Counted from the first letter of the stretch, positions 33,393 to 42,286 are shown. The stretch is DNA of 64,000 nt from JBGLNJ01 sp041300525 (GCA_041300525.1 JBGLNJ010000001.1:4774001-4838000); one strand, 5' to 3'. Translations and numbers: made by a program. The notes: generated from the letters alone by a model not told the origin.

Positions 33393-33728
33393 CTAGAATC
33401 TGTAGGGCAGTCGGATAGTGAACTGGGTATCGGGCGTGTCATCCGTCAGTCCCGCTCCGATCGACAGGCTCAGGGAGGAATTCTTGTTCAGGCGGTAGGA
33501 ATAGCCCAGCAGCAGGCTTGCCGTCTGGAAGCCGGTTGTGCCGTTGGGAACGACTCCATCCTGCTTGCTTTCCCCATACCAGGTGTGATCGTAGCCAATG
33601 CTGAACGAACTGCGCTCGTTCAGACCCAGTCCCATTCCGAAGCCTATTCCCACGGCATCGCCGGCATCGACCTCACCGACAAAAGTGCCTGCGACGGTCT
33701 TGTCGACGTCGCGTTTGATGTTCCACAT
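33393..33728 (-). CDS. C-terminal part of an outer-membrane beta-barrel protein
   Basis: About 111 residues on the minus strand in alternating beta-strand pattern (VGIGFGMGLGLNERSSFSIG, ASLLLGYSYRLNKNSSLSLS, IGAGLTDDTPDTQFTIRLPY) ending in Phe, the BAM-recognised end of outer-membrane barrels. The start is lost at a join with a cupin fragment near 33720. Close to the C39 cluster (140 bp away, convergent), it may be the export pore of that system, as FapF is in Fap operons; this is an inference. Confidence 0.6.
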   Translation of the reverse strand: MWNIKRDVDKTVAGTFVGEVDAGDAVGIGFGMGLGLNERSSFSIGYDHTWYGESKQDGVVPNGTTGFQTASLLLGYSYRLNKNSSLSLSIGAGLTDDTPDTQFTIRLPYRF

Positions 33729-33957
33729 CGTGGATATCCAGCAGGACTCCCAGGTCCACTACCACAAGGACCACACGGAAATCTACCTGATCCTGGAAGG
33801 CGAGGGCCACATGGAGCTTGACGGCGATTTGGTCCCCCTGCGCCCCTTCACCACGGTCCTGATCAAGCCGCTGTGCCGTCATCGCGCCGTCGGCCGGCTC
33901 CGCATCGTCAATATCTGTATCCCGCCCTTCGACCCGGCGGATGAGTGGTTTGATTGA
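33720..33957 (+). CDS. Cupin-domain protein, C-terminal part
   Basis: About 78 residues of a single-domain cupin: FHIVDIQQDSQVHYHKDHTE and IYLILEGEGHMELDGDLVPL, with metal-ligand residues HYHKDHTE (His, His, Glu) and PLCRHRAVG for the later His. The N-terminal strand is missing at the join with the beta-barrel fragment. Possibly a mannose-6-phosphate isomerase-like or dioxygenase-like cupin. Confidence 0.7.
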
Positions 33958-34075
33958 GGCGCGGGTCCCTTCTCTACACCTTTAGCGGTCGGGCCCGCAG
34001 GTGTTTGGTTGCGCCTTCAAGAACTTCGATCGTGGCCCGCTCGCCGCGGGCTTCCTTGAGGGCCGGTTGATATGA

Positions 34076-35302
34076 TCACGCCAAAAGATGCCCCAGGGGG
34101 ATGGCGAAAAGCCTGTCATCCAGTTGAACCGCCTCGCGACCGTTGTAGGCGAGGACGGCGGCGATACAGGCGGGCGTCCTGCCCGCGAAGGCGCGCAAGC
34201 CGGCGAGGTCGCTTTCGTCCCAGCGCGTAGCCGCCTTGACCTCGACGGCGACCACCTTGCGACCGCTCTCGATCACGAAATCCACTTCATGGCGGCCCTG
34301 CTCGTGCCAGTAGGCGAGCTGCGTATCCGGCAAGTGCGCTTCCAGCAAAGCCGCCATGTTCTGTGCGATGTAGGTCTCATACAAGGCGCCGCGCAGCGGG
34401 TCGTCACGGCCGGGTTCGAGACGGTCCACTCCCGCCAGATACGCGGCCAGTCCGCTATCCGTAACGTACAACTTGGGCGATTTGATCAGGCGCAGACTGC
34501 GATTCTTGAGGAACGGCGGCAGACGGCGGATCAGAAACGAAGCCTCCAGCAGGTTGAGGTAACGTCCCGCCGTGACCGCACTGAGCTTGGCGTCGCGCGC
34601 GAGCGTGCTGATGACGAGCACTTGGCCGGTGCGCAGAGCGGTCAGTTGCGCCAGCGTGCGAAAGGCCACCAGATCGGTGATCTGCGACAACTGACGCACA
34701 TCCCTCTCGACATAGGTTTGCACATACCCTCGAAACCACTCTGCCACAGCATCCGCCGGTCCCAGGCAAGCTGGCGGCAACCCGCCCGCAAGCACTTCTT
34801 CGTCCGTTACTGGCTCCGCCTCCCGGCGCGGCAATGTCCGCGTGTGGATGAACTCCGTGAGAAAGGGCGGCTGGCTTGTCTTGCCGCGTGCCTCGCGGCG
34901 GGTCATTGGGTACAGCGTGAAGTACGCCGCGCGTCCGGCCAGAGTTTCGGACACGCGGCTGAGCAAAGCCAGGTTCGCTGATCCGGAAAGGATAAAGCGG
35001 CCTGGGCGACGCTGCTCATCTATCGCCTTCTTGATCGCCATCAGCAGTTCGGGGCAACGCTGCGCTTCATCGAGTATAGTAGAGTCCGTCAGTAGCGATT
35101 CAGGGTTTGCCTGCGCGGCGGCCAGAGTGGCGAAGTCGTCCAACGTTCGGTAAGTCCGGCCTGCGGCCAAGGATTCCTCGCGCTGGAGCAGCGTACTCTT
35201 GCCGGCTTGCCGCAACCCGGATACCACCACCACGGGCAACACCCGCAAAGCCTGCGTCAGCCGACGCACAATTTCACGAGGCAGATAATCTGTCATGTTC
35301 AA
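34076..35302 (-). CDS. DUF4143 AAA ATPase
   Basis: 408 residues. The AAA_14 domain has a Walker A SGLRQAGKSTLLQ and Walker B TILDEAQRCPELLMAIK, and the sensor region RFILSGSANLALLS. The C-terminal DUF4143 domain (LYVTDSGLAAYLAGVDRLEP, YWHEQGRHEVDFVIESGRKV) contains a PD-(D/E)XK-like core: the DFVIE and VVAVEVKA acidic/Lys residues. These proteins are widespread in bacteria and archaea, with unclear roles in stress or mobile-element conflict. Complete, monocistronic. Confidence 0.88.
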   Translation of the reverse strand: MNMTDYLPREIVRRLTQALRVLPVVVVSGLRQAGKSTLLQREESLAAGRTYRTLDDFATLAAAQANPESLLTDSTILDEAQRCPELLMAIKKAIDEQRRPGRFILSGSANLALLSRVSETLAGRAAYFTLYPMTRREARGKTSQPPFLTEFIHTRTLPRREAEPVTDEEVLAGGLPPACLGPADAVAEWFRGYVQTYVERDVRQLSQITDLVAFRTLAQLTALRTGQVLVISTLARDAKLSAVTAGRYLNLLEASFLIRRLPPFLKNRSLRLIKSPKLYVTDSGLAAYLAGVDRLEPGRDDPLRGALYETYIAQNMAALLEAHLPDTQLAYWHEQGRHEVDFVIESGRKVVAVEVKAATRWDESDLAGLRAFAGRTPACIAAVLAYNGREAVQLDDRLFAIPLGHLLA

Positions 35303-35532
35303 TCACCTTATAGTGTCATAATGACAATAAGAACGCATTCTTTGGCTCTACGCAACGATTTTCTCCCTTCTTCTGCTTGGGAACAGGAACTGAGGAATCT
35401 GGTTGAAAAATAGAAATGCGGCTTCTGTTTTTCAAGGGTGTGCGCTGTGAAGGATGCGGATACGGTGTTCCCTTTGTGGCTTGGTGCTTTTCTGTGAGTC
35501 GATTTTGGTTCCGGCCGAAGATCACGTTGGAG

Positions 35533-35538
35533 TATAAT
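35533..35538 (+). promoter_or_regulatory. Candidate -10 box of the nucleotidyltransferase cluster
   Basis: Perfect TATAAT 7 nt before the short first frame at 35545; a leaderless or very short leader would follow. No -35 match at 17 bp. Confidence 0.4.
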
Positions 35539-35544
35539 TAAGGT

Positions 35545-35652
35545 ATGCTCAATCTTCAAAGAGACAAGGCCCGGTTGAGGAGGCTGACCGACGAGGACGA
35601 CGACTTCGTGGATGCCTCACCGGCGGAGTCTCGGGGCAGGATGGCGTCATGA
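35545..35652 (+). CDS. Short hypothetical protein, first of three-gene cluster
   Basis: 35 residues, MLNLQRDKARLRRLTDEDDD then FVDASPAESRGRMAS. The charged RLRRLTDEDDDFVDASPAE stretch resembles the N-terminus of small proteins in nucleotidyltransferase clusters. Its stop overlaps the next ATG (ATGA at 35649-35652). It may be a truncated version of a longer family member. Confidence 0.4.
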   Translation: MLNLQRDKARLRRLTDEDDDFVDASPAESRGRMAS

Positions 35653-35837
35653 TTCGCAAGGTTGTACAGATCCATCGCATGGACGACTACTCGGAGATCC
35701 GGCAGAATCTGGAGTATTGGCTGAGCCGGCCGCCGGAGGAGCGGATCGCGGCCGTCGAGGAACTCCGACGCGAGGTCTATGGAGATTCGCACCGACTTCA
35801 AAGAGTTGCTCGAGTTGTTCAACAAGCACAAGGTTGA
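35649..35837 (+). CDS. Small conserved hypothetical protein paired with a nucleotidyltransferase
   Basis: 62 residues: VVQIHRMDDYSEIRQNLEYW, LSRPPEERIAAVEELRREVY and LQRVARVVQQAQG. This small family precedes AbiEii-like nucleotidyltransferases in many genomes and may be the partner of a toxin-antitoxin-like pair. It overlaps the nucleotidyltransferase gene by 59 nt, an unusually long overlap, although both frames look conserved. Confidence 0.65.
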   Translation: MIRKVVQIHRMDDYSEIRQNLEYWLSRPPEERIAAVEELRREVYGDSHRLQRVARVVQQAQG

Positions 35838-36225
35838 ATACCTCATCGTCGGCGGTTACGCCCTGGCCTTTTACGGGGCCCCGCGCGTGACCGGCGACAT
35901 CGATCTATTCGTCCGGCCCACGGACGAGAACGCCGAGCGGATTCTCGCCGCTTTGAACGACTTCGGCTTCGGCTCACTGGATCTGTCCAAGAAGGATTTG
36001 ACCACACCGGGCATGGTGGTTCAACTCGGCGTGCCTCCGGTGCGAATCGACATCATCACGAGGCTCAGCGGGGTCTCCTGGCAGCAGGCCGATGCCGGAA
36101 AAGTCTCTGGCTCCTATGCCGACATACCGGTCTTCTTCATAAGCCGCGAAGATTTCATCGCCAATAAGAGAGCCACCGGCCGACTCAAAGACGCCGCCGA
36201 CATCGAGGCCTTGGGCGAGAAATGA
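35779..36225 (+). CDS. AbiEii-like nucleotidyltransferase
   Basis: 148 residues of the nucleotidyltransferase superfamily: FNKHKVEYLIVGGYALAFYG (GG motif), RVTGDIDLFVRPTDENAERI (metal-binding D-x-D) and VRIDIITRLSGVSWQQA (third acidic residue), then FISREDFIANKRATGRLKDA and ADIEAL (K-x4-R...D-x2-D-x2-A). The AbiEii/DUF6036 style suggests an RNA-modifying toxin or antitoxin role. Its start lies within the previous gene. Confidence 0.8.
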   Translation: MEIRTDFKELLELFNKHKVEYLIVGGYALAFYGAPRVTGDIDLFVRPTDENAERILAALNDFGFGSLDLSKKDLTTPGMVVQLGVPPVRIDIITRLSGVSWQQADAGKVSGSYADIPVFFISREDFIANKRATGRLKDAADIEALGEK

Positions 36226-36728
36226 TCCTTCTGACGCAGTGCGCGGTTGGCCGCCCTGTCTGACTCCATGGCGCGGAATCCGTCGCGCCCTCAAACGACC
36301 GGGTAGCCGCCTGCGCTGACCGGTTCGAACTCAAACTGCAGTCCGCCGACGATCTTGGCTGCCACGTTGTACAAATCAACGGAATCGTCATTTGCGTGAT
36401 CGGTGGTTCAAAACGGCTGGGTCGCGGTCTTTGGCTGCAATTTTTTGCCCCGCGCGGCGCTTTACAAAACCGCTGACAACCGTTAAGATAGTAAGATAAT
36501 GGTTGTGCGCGGGCTTGTGCAAGCCAGGAAGAGGACAGCCGCAGGATTGATGTAAGTCCTTTTTCCAAGCCAAGTTACGCCGATGTGCGATTGAAACCTT
36601 TGAGCGCGATTCGAGTGCCCGCTGCTGAAGTCGCTGGGGCAATCGCTGGAGCGGGTGCAAAATGACTCAACTTTGATCTACTGATACTGTGTTCAATGGT
36701 TCTGCTACACTGGCAGAAAAGCCCTCCG
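36226..36728. other. Gap with one short protein tail
   Basis: The only coding-like piece is a minus-strand C-terminus at 36291-36398, SVDLYNVAAKIVGGLQFEFE then PVSAGGYPVV and stop; its family is not recognised. The rest shows no gene on either strand and may contain one or two joins. Confidence 0.4.
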
Positions 36729-37973
36729 CTACAAGGTGACGCCAAATATCTCTGCAACCAACTCTTGCGCCAACGCCTCGGCCGGTCTCTTGGATTCGTA
36801 TTGGCCGGGGGATACCCGGCGCTCGTAGGCCATGCGCTTCAAGCTATCCCTGGCCGAGATCGCCCAGATCGAATGGGCGACCAACTTTTTCGCGCAGTAC
36901 ATCAAGCGGCAGGCCTCGACGTACCGGCCCTCGCTTTCGAGCAGGTCTGACAGGCCAAAGAGCGCATCCGCTATCCCTTTCCTGTGTCCGGCCGCTGCCC
37001 ACAACACATAGCTGCGTAGGCTCAAACGACGCACCTGATCGAACCTGCGCCAATGCCGGTAGATGGCAGCCATCAAAGAGGCGCAAGTGGCCTCGCCAGC
37101 CCAGTCGTCGAGTCGCGTGTAAATAGCGAGAGCTTGCTCGTACAAGGCCAATCTGTTGGCCTCTACGACAGCCGCTTCCTCGGGGCTGTGTCCCAGGTCG
37201 CCTTCGAGTTTCGCCAGGGCCATCAGCAAGTCAGCGTGCGCTTTCCAGCGCTGTTCCGCTTGAGCCTGCGCGGCGAGCTGGCGCAGTTGGGATTGCATAG
37301 CGCGTCTGTCCTGAGCGGACCGGAGCAGCCGGCAGGCCGTTTGCGCCAAGCCAGACAGAATGTCCGCGCGGCCGGCGGACGTCGCCCAGGCCCACACCTC
37401 CAGGATGCCCTCGTCGGTCTTGGGGGAAGGCCCCATTCCAGGCGGGTTGGGTTGGGTGTACTTTTCGACGAGCCGTTGAGCTCGAGCCAGCATGCGGCGG
37501 TCGTCGCCTTTAGCTTTTCTCCGATTGGAACTATCGGCGCGTGCGGCGTCGAGCCGTTCGAGCGCCTCCGCGGCAGCCTGGCGCACGTGGGGGTCGAGTT
37601 TCTCCTGCAACGCCTCGCTCAAGCCGGCGCGCGCATCTTGGCCCCCAATCTGCCCCAGCGCGCGGGCAGCGGCGACTCGGATATCGCTGATCTCGGCGGT
37701 CAGGGTTTCCCACAAAAAGGCGCGCCTGGAGGCTTGGGCATCTCGATCCGCAATGGACTTGGCCTGTTCCCAGTCCAGCTTACACTGTTCGATTAACTGC
37801 TCGGATTTCAGGGCAACCAACAGACCGGGTACGGCGCGCGCGTCGCCGATTCTGCCCAGGGCTTGCGCCGCATCTATGCGCGCCCACAAGTCGGGGCTAT
37901 TCAGCAAACGCTCGATCAAGTCAGGGACGGTCTGCGCGATGCCGAGATTATCCGGGGATTGGGCTGATTCCAT
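36729..37973 (-). CDS. HEAT-repeat protein with TPR-like C-terminal half
   Basis: 414 residues. The N-terminal third is HEAT/PBS-lyase-like repeats (LWARIDAAQALGRIGDARAV, ISDIRVAAARALGQIGGQDA, HVRQAAAEALERLDAARADS). The C-terminal half is helical, TPR-like (ANRLALYEQALAIYTRLDDW, ADALFGLSDLLESEGRYVEA). There is no catalytic signature; a scaffold or sensor is likely. It starts 12 nt after the DinB-like gene's stop, so they are co-transcribed. Confidence 0.7.
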   Translation of the reverse strand: MESAQSPDNLGIAQTVPDLIERLLNSPDLWARIDAAQALGRIGDARAVPGLLVALKSEQLIEQCKLDWEQAKSIADRDAQASRRAFLWETLTAEISDIRVAAARALGQIGGQDARAGLSEALQEKLDPHVRQAAAEALERLDAARADSSNRRKAKGDDRRMLARAQRLVEKYTQPNPPGMGPSPKTDEGILEVWAWATSAGRADILSGLAQTACRLLRSAQDRRAMQSQLRQLAAQAQAEQRWKAHADLLMALAKLEGDLGHSPEEAAVVEANRLALYEQALAIYTRLDDWAGEATCASLMAAIYRHWRRFDQVRRLSLRSYVLWAAAGHRKGIADALFGLSDLLESEGRYVEACRLMYCAKKLVAHSIWAISARDSLKRMAYERRVSPGQYESKRPAEALAQELVAEIFGVTL

Positions 37974-37985
37974 CTCTGCGCCAGT

Positions 37986-38702
37986 TCAAAACAACGCCTG
38001 ATATTCAGGCTCGCCGCGGATGGCGTCCAGATCTGGATCTTGCCTGGCCCAATCGGCCAGCTCGGGATTCAGCGCCAGCGACTCGCGCAACTCGCGCACG
38101 GCTTCCGCCGTGGCGCCGAGCAAGGCGTACTGGCACGCCAGGTTGTACTTGACTTCCCCTTGCCAGACGGCGCCGTCGTCCAGGCCCATCAGGGATGAGG
38201 TCATCTCGCCAAGCGCCTGGCCCGCCTGCGCTTGCTCCCCACGGCGGCCATAGAACTCGGCGATATGTCCAACCGGATGAATGCAGCCGCTGCCGACGAT
38301 GAGGCGCCACAGGGGCCGCTCTCCTTGCCAGGGGAAGAACCGGGCCCGGCTCGCCAACGCCGGCTTGTCCAAACGCTCGACGTGTTCCACGACTCGTCGC
38401 AGCGTAGCCGCGGCCAGCTCCAGCACCTCGCCCCAGCTCTTGTCGTGATACTCTACGAACAAGATAGCGTTCTCTTGATCGAGGTCCGCGCCTCCGATCG
38501 GGGTTCGGGCCTCGGCGACGGCCAGCAGGCCATCGGCCATGAGCGCCTTGCGCGCCGTGATGTGCGAAATGACGTCTTTGGCGGACCAGTCTTCGAGCAC
38601 GCCGACCAGGGCGCGCTCTCGGTCGGGCAATGCGTCTACGAAATTCATCTCCATTTCGTTGGCCTGCTTGAGCAGAGCCAACAAGCATGCTTTTCTTTCC
38701 AT
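37986..38702 (-). CDS. DinB/ClbS-like protein with TPR tail
   Basis: 238 residues. The N-terminal four-helix DinB-like domain (LEDWSAKDVISHITARKALM with metal-ligand His, then HPVGHIAEFYGRRGEQ) resembles ClbS/DfsB proteins. The C-terminal 60 residues are TPR-like (VKYNLACQYALLGATAEAVR, LRESLALNPELADWARQDPD). The tail DPDLDAIRGEPEYQALF is typical of TPR proteins. It is the first gene of a pair with the HEAT-repeat protein. Confidence 0.75.
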   Translation of the reverse strand: MERKACLLALLKQANEMEMNFVDALPDRERALVGVLEDWSAKDVISHITARKALMADGLLAVAEARTPIGGADLDQENAILFVEYHDKSWGEVLELAAATLRRVVEHVERLDKPALASRARFFPWQGERPLWRLIVGSGCIHPVGHIAEFYGRRGEQAQAGQALGEMTSSLMGLDDGAVWQGEVKYNLACQYALLGATAEAVRELRESLALNPELADWARQDPDLDAIRGEPEYQALF

Positions 38703-38771
38703 CTAGTCTCCTGCAGATGATAATCAGAGATGCGCCGGCCGCGCGCGGTGTTGGGCAGAGTGTCGTCCCCG

Positions 38772-39325
38772 TCAAGTTGTCCCGGCTTCACTTCGAGCTA
38801 AAGGCCCAATCCAGGTTTCCGCAAAGGCGAGAAAAGCGCTGCTACCGGTCGTTCCTTCCGCTGTCTGGGCCATTTGCGCCTGGCCCTCTAGCCGCGCGCC
38901 ATCTAGCCATACCCGTCCCTCGCCACAGGGGCAAATGACCGTCGTCAGATCATACTCCGCCGGCCCGGCCGGAAACCGAGGCCAGATGATTTGCTTCCGG
39001 TCCAGAATGTTGCCCCACGCTATCTCTATCTGTGTTTCGGCCGCTTGACAGACGACTCGGTAACTGTCCCCATCAAAGGTGTGCCGGCACAGGGCTTCCA
39101 CGTAAGGCAATTGCGCCAAAGGTATCCCGCGAAATTCGGGAAAATGCTGCGCAAGCGTATTCACAAGACCCTGAGCTAAAGCCAGGTTGTCCGTAAAGAT
39201 ACCTCCCCGACCAATTATCCTGGGAGCAGTTGTCCCAGGCTCCAACCACAGAATCAGCGCATGTCCAATCCCCCAGGGGCTCGCCCAACAATCCCAATAG
39301 CTCGCCACTGCAACCATGCGCTCTG
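38772..39325 (-). CDS. Hypothetical protein, N-terminal border uncertain
   Basis: About 185 residues: SYWDCWASPWGIGHALILWL, IIGRGGIFTDNLALAQGLVN, VEALCRHTFDGDSYRVVCQA and VWLDGARLEGQAQMAQT. The all-beta character is like small Chloroflexota hypothetical proteins; family not recognised. The upstream border merges with the GatZ-like gene near 39325 in another frame, so the start is unsure (MYAPGTERMVAV at 39341 is possible). Confidence 0.5.
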
Positions 39326-39844
39326 TCCCTGGAGCATACAAAGTGAGTCCGGGGTTTTCGCCGCTTGCAAAAACTGGAGGGTGGGCGGCTGGCCGGGCGG
39401 AAGGGTGCGATCCACGGTCGGGTCAATGTGCAGCAAGCCATACCCCGCTTGCAGGCACGCGGTGAGGCTTTGCTTCACCTCGGACAGGGTCGCCTCGAAT
39501 GCAAGGCCGTCGAGCGTGTGCCGATCTTTGAGCCAGGGGCCGCCGTGATCCAGGCAAGGATAGAGCGGGCCATCCCAGTCGTATTGCTCGGCGAAAGCGC
39601 GCATCTGCGTCACGAATTGCGACGGCGTCCAGCCAGTATAGCCGCCGTCTCGATCCACCTGGTTGAGTGTGGCGGCAAAGAGCATGGGCGCATTGTTCTG
39701 CGCCGCGACCTTGACGGCAGCTTCCAGCACCGCCACCGAGTTTGGGCACACGGCCAGCAGCGTGATTTCTGCGCGGCCCGATTGGCTATGCCAATCGTGG
39801 CGCAATTGGATGATGGTTCGCACTAGATCGGACAGGCTCTTCAA
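39326..39844 (-). CDS. GatZ/KbaZ-like tagatose-bisphosphate aldolase subunit, 3'-truncated
   Basis: About 170 residues of the N-terminal half of GatZ/KbaZ: LLAVCPNSVAVLEAAVKVAA, MLFAATLNQVDRDGGYTGWT, LYPCLDHGGPWLKDRHTLDG and GYGLLHIDPTVDRTLPPGQP. GatZ/KbaZ stabilises the class II tagatose-1,6-bisphosphate aldolase. The protein should be about 420 residues, and the sequence leaves the family near 39330. It is the last gene of the minus-strand sugar operon, after the PfkB kinase. Confidence 0.78.
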
Positions 39845-39884
39845 AAAGATTCTTCCTTACCGCACAGGGCGAATGACGAATCCG

Positions 39885-40820
39885 TTATTGGCGCAAAAGT
39901 GACAGCACTTGTTCCAGGGTCGGCTGGGAGGCCGTGCCGCCCAGGCTCGTCGTAGAGAGCGCGCCGCAGGCATTGGCAAAGCGAAGCGCCTCTTCCAGCG
40001 CCATGCCACGAACCACGTGAGCGTAAATGAACCCGGCGTCGAAGGAATCGCCTGCGCCGGTCGTGTCCACTGCGTTCACTTGAACGCCCGGGCTGCGAAT
40101 GATTTGACTCTCGCGCCAAGTCATTGCCCCCGATGCGCCATATTTGACGACGACAAGTTTGGCGCGTTCCGAGAGCTTGCGCAGGGCGATCTCAGTATCG
40201 TCTTCTCGCGCGATGGCACGGGCCTCGTTCTCGTTGGGCAAAAAAATGTCCACCAAATCCAACAGCGTCAGCAGGCTGCTATCGCCCCATTTCTCATCCG
40301 GGTCGCAGCCGGTGTCCAGCGAGACGGTCAGGTTTTGGCGGTGCGCCTGGACGAACAGTGCCACAAGGTCGGGCTGCAATCTCTTTTGGAGAAAGTAGGA
40401 ACCGACGTGTACGTGGGCATAGTCTCTCAGGATAGACAGATCAATGTCGTCCAGCTTGAGATGAGAGATGCAGCCCGGATACGTGATCAGCGCGCGGTCT
40501 TTTGGATATGTGAGCGAGATAGTGACGCCGGTGCGGATGACGTTATCGCGGATGATGTGTTGTGTGCCCACGCGCAAGTGCTTCAACTGGTCAACGATAA
40601 ACTCGCCGTACTCGTCCACGCCGACCTTGCCCAAGAAATCCACTCTGGCACCCAGCCGGGCCAGGCCAGCCGCACAGATAGCTGACGAGCTGCCCAGCAC
40701 GCGGCTCAGGCCATCGGCCAAAATCTCTTGGCCCAGCGAGGGGAAGGCCGTCAGCCCGCTCACGATCAGGTCTATATTCAATTCGCCGATGACGAGGATT
40801 CTCTTTTCCATCGTTCCCAT
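39885..40820 (-). CDS. PfkB-family carbohydrate kinase
   Basis: 311 residues, ribokinase fold: VIGELNIDLIVSGLTAFPSL, GLARLGARVDFLGKVGVDEY, the lid region, and signature 2 VDTTGAGDSFDAGFIYAHVV with the catalytic Asp in GAGD. In the context of a SIS isomerase and a LacD-like aldolase it may be a tagatose-6-phosphate/1-phosphofructokinase-type kinase. It ends 40 bp before the GatZ-like gene. Confidence 0.85.
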   Translation of the reverse strand: MGTMEKRILVIGELNIDLIVSGLTAFPSLGQEILADGLSRVLGSSSAICAAGLARLGARVDFLGKVGVDEYGEFIVDQLKHLRVGTQHIIRDNVIRTGVTISLTYPKDRALITYPGCISHLKLDDIDLSILRDYAHVHVGSYFLQKRLQPDLVALFVQAHRQNLTVSLDTGCDPDEKWGDSSLLTLLDLVDIFLPNENEARAIAREDDTEIALRKLSERAKLVVVKYGASGAMTWRESQIIRSPGVQVNAVDTTGAGDSFDAGFIYAHVVRGMALEEALRFANACGALSTTSLGGTASQPTLEQVLSLLRQ

Positions 40821-40841
40821 TTGGTTAGGGTGTTGCGAGAG

Positions 40842-41816
40842 TCAAGCGCAATGTTCGTACCAGTCCGGCTGAATTTCCGGTGCGGAATAGAAATCCGTCC
40901 AGGGGCGCGCGAGAGCATCACATAGCTCTGTGAGGCGCTCCATGCGCTCACGCGCCTGGCCGCGCAAAAAGGCTGTTCTCGCTTCGACCGTCAACTGGGT
41001 GGCCTCTTGCCACACCGCGCGGCCCACCGCCACGCCCGCTGCGCCAGCCCGGCAGGCTACGGTCACTTGGCGGAGATAAGTCTCGTACTCTATGGATGCG
41101 GAGAGCAGCACCCACGGCGCAACACTGGCCGCCGAAAGCTCAACACAGGCTTGCGACCACGCGCGCTCGTCAGGCTCGGCAGCAACATCTAATGGGAACT
41201 CGGCCTTGAGCACATCCACGCCCAGCGGCCCAAGTCGGCGCGCCGTCTCGATCACCACGCGGCGTCGTTCGCCGGGCGCGAGCTTTTTACGCGCCGGGTC
41301 AATCGAGTAAGAGAGCGGCTCGAGGAACAAGGGCAGGTCGTGCTCGGCGCAGTCGGCGGCCACTTGTTGGACGAGAGTTTCAATGTCGCCGGCTGTCGGC
41401 GCGTCCGGGTGATAGTACACCAGCAGCTTGATGGCGCTCGCGCCTATTCGCCTGGCTTGCGCTACGCTCCAGCCGGGCAAGACGCGACTCTGCCGCGCCT
41501 GCGAGTCTCCGGTGTAGCCGGTCTCTTCGGCGGCGATCAGCAGGCCGACGCGGCCGGGGAGCGCGCCCGAAGCGATGCACTGCGCCGCGCCGAACTGTGG
41601 ATCGAGCAAGACCGCCGACGACACCGGCGCCAGCGTCCCAATCACCTCTTGCTTAAAGGCGACCAGGTCAGCATCGGTCACGGTTTCCGGCGCATCCGGG
41701 CGCAGTGCGTTGCGGAGGTTGTTGCGATGGTCGAGCGCAAGCACCGCCAGCGCGCCGCGCGGGGTGGCGCACTGTTGCAAACCACGATACTTGCCGAGTG
41801 AAATAATTCTTGCCAC
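40842..41816 (-). CDS. LacD-type tagatose-1,6-bisphosphate aldolase
   Basis: 324 residues of the class I DeoC/LacD aldolase family: GALAVLALDHRNNLRNALRP, VLLDPQFGAAQCIASGALPG, ASAIKLLVYYHPDAPTAGDI (Schiff-base Lys region), LPLFLEPLSYSID, PLGVDVLKAEFPLDVAAEPD and PWVLLSASIEYETYLRQVTV. It splits tagatose-1,6-bisphosphate to dihydroxyacetone phosphate and glyceraldehyde-3-phosphate. The GTG start directly abuts the SIS gene's stop, so the two are coupled. Confidence 0.85.
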   Translation of the reverse strand: MARIISLGKYRGLQQCATPRGALAVLALDHRNNLRNALRPDAPETVTDADLVAFKQEVIGTLAPVSSAVLLDPQFGAAQCIASGALPGRVGLLIAAEETGYTGDSQARQSRVLPGWSVAQARRIGASAIKLLVYYHPDAPTAGDIETLVQQVAADCAEHDLPLFLEPLSYSIDPARKKLAPGERRRVVIETARRLGPLGVDVLKAEFPLDVAAEPDERAWSQACVELSAASVAPWVLLSASIEYETYLRQVTVACRAGAAGVAVGRAVWQEATQLTVEARTAFLRGQARERMERLTELCDALARPWTDFYSAPEIQPDWYEHCA

Positions 41817-42275
41817 TTAGGCGTCCTTGAGCTTGACGACGGCTTCCAGGTTGTGGGGCAGGTCGGGGTTGAGACCGCGGCTCAGAGAATGCTCAAAGCC
41901 CAACAGTTGCCCGACCGGGAGATAGAGAACGTTGCGGGCTGCCTCGCTCACACCGGAGCCAAAAATAACGTCGGCTTGGCATTCGCCGAGCGACAAGATT
42001 CGCGCGCCGCGCGTTCGCATCTCTTCCAGCACAGCCATCTCGCGCGGACGGTTCGATTCGGAAACCAGGCCCACCATCAGCGTGCTCGATGTGAGCATGG
42101 ACTGGGGGCCGTGGCGAAACTCCATAAAATGAAACGGCTCGCTGTGGCTGAGCGACATTTCTTTCATCTTCAGGCTCAGTTCGCAAGCCAGGCCGTAGCG
42201 CGAGCCGGAGCCGAGGAAATAGAAGCGATCCTCGCTATCTCCTTTGCTTTCGATCTCAAACTTCAAAGTGCCGTT
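41817..42275 (-). CDS. SIS-domain sugar isomerase (AgaS-like), N-terminally truncated
   Basis: About 150 residues of the second SIS domain: YFLGSGSRYGLACELSLKMK, SEPFHFMEFRHGPQSMLTSS and GFEHSLSRGLNPDLPHNLEA. AgaS-type enzymes convert galactosamine-6-phosphate to tagatose-6-phosphate. The first half is missing; the gene is cut near 42275, where a tandem-promoter region begins. With the kinase and aldolase it forms an amino-sugar/tagatose pathway. Confidence 0.8.
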   Translation of the reverse strand, partial: NGTLKFEIESKGDSEDRFYFLGSGSRYGLACELSLKMKEMSLSHSEPFHFMEFRHGPQSMLTSSTLMVGLVSESNRPREMAVLEEMRTRGARILSLGECQADVIFGSGVSEAARNVLYLPVGQLLGFEHSLSRGLNPDLPHNLEAVVKLKDA

Positions 42276-42286
42276 CAGCGTCTTAC

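Noticed and set aside
34088..34981. Plus-strand frame opposite the DUF4143 ATPase
   Set aside because: Composition typical of an antisense shadow; the ATPase has full Walker motifs.
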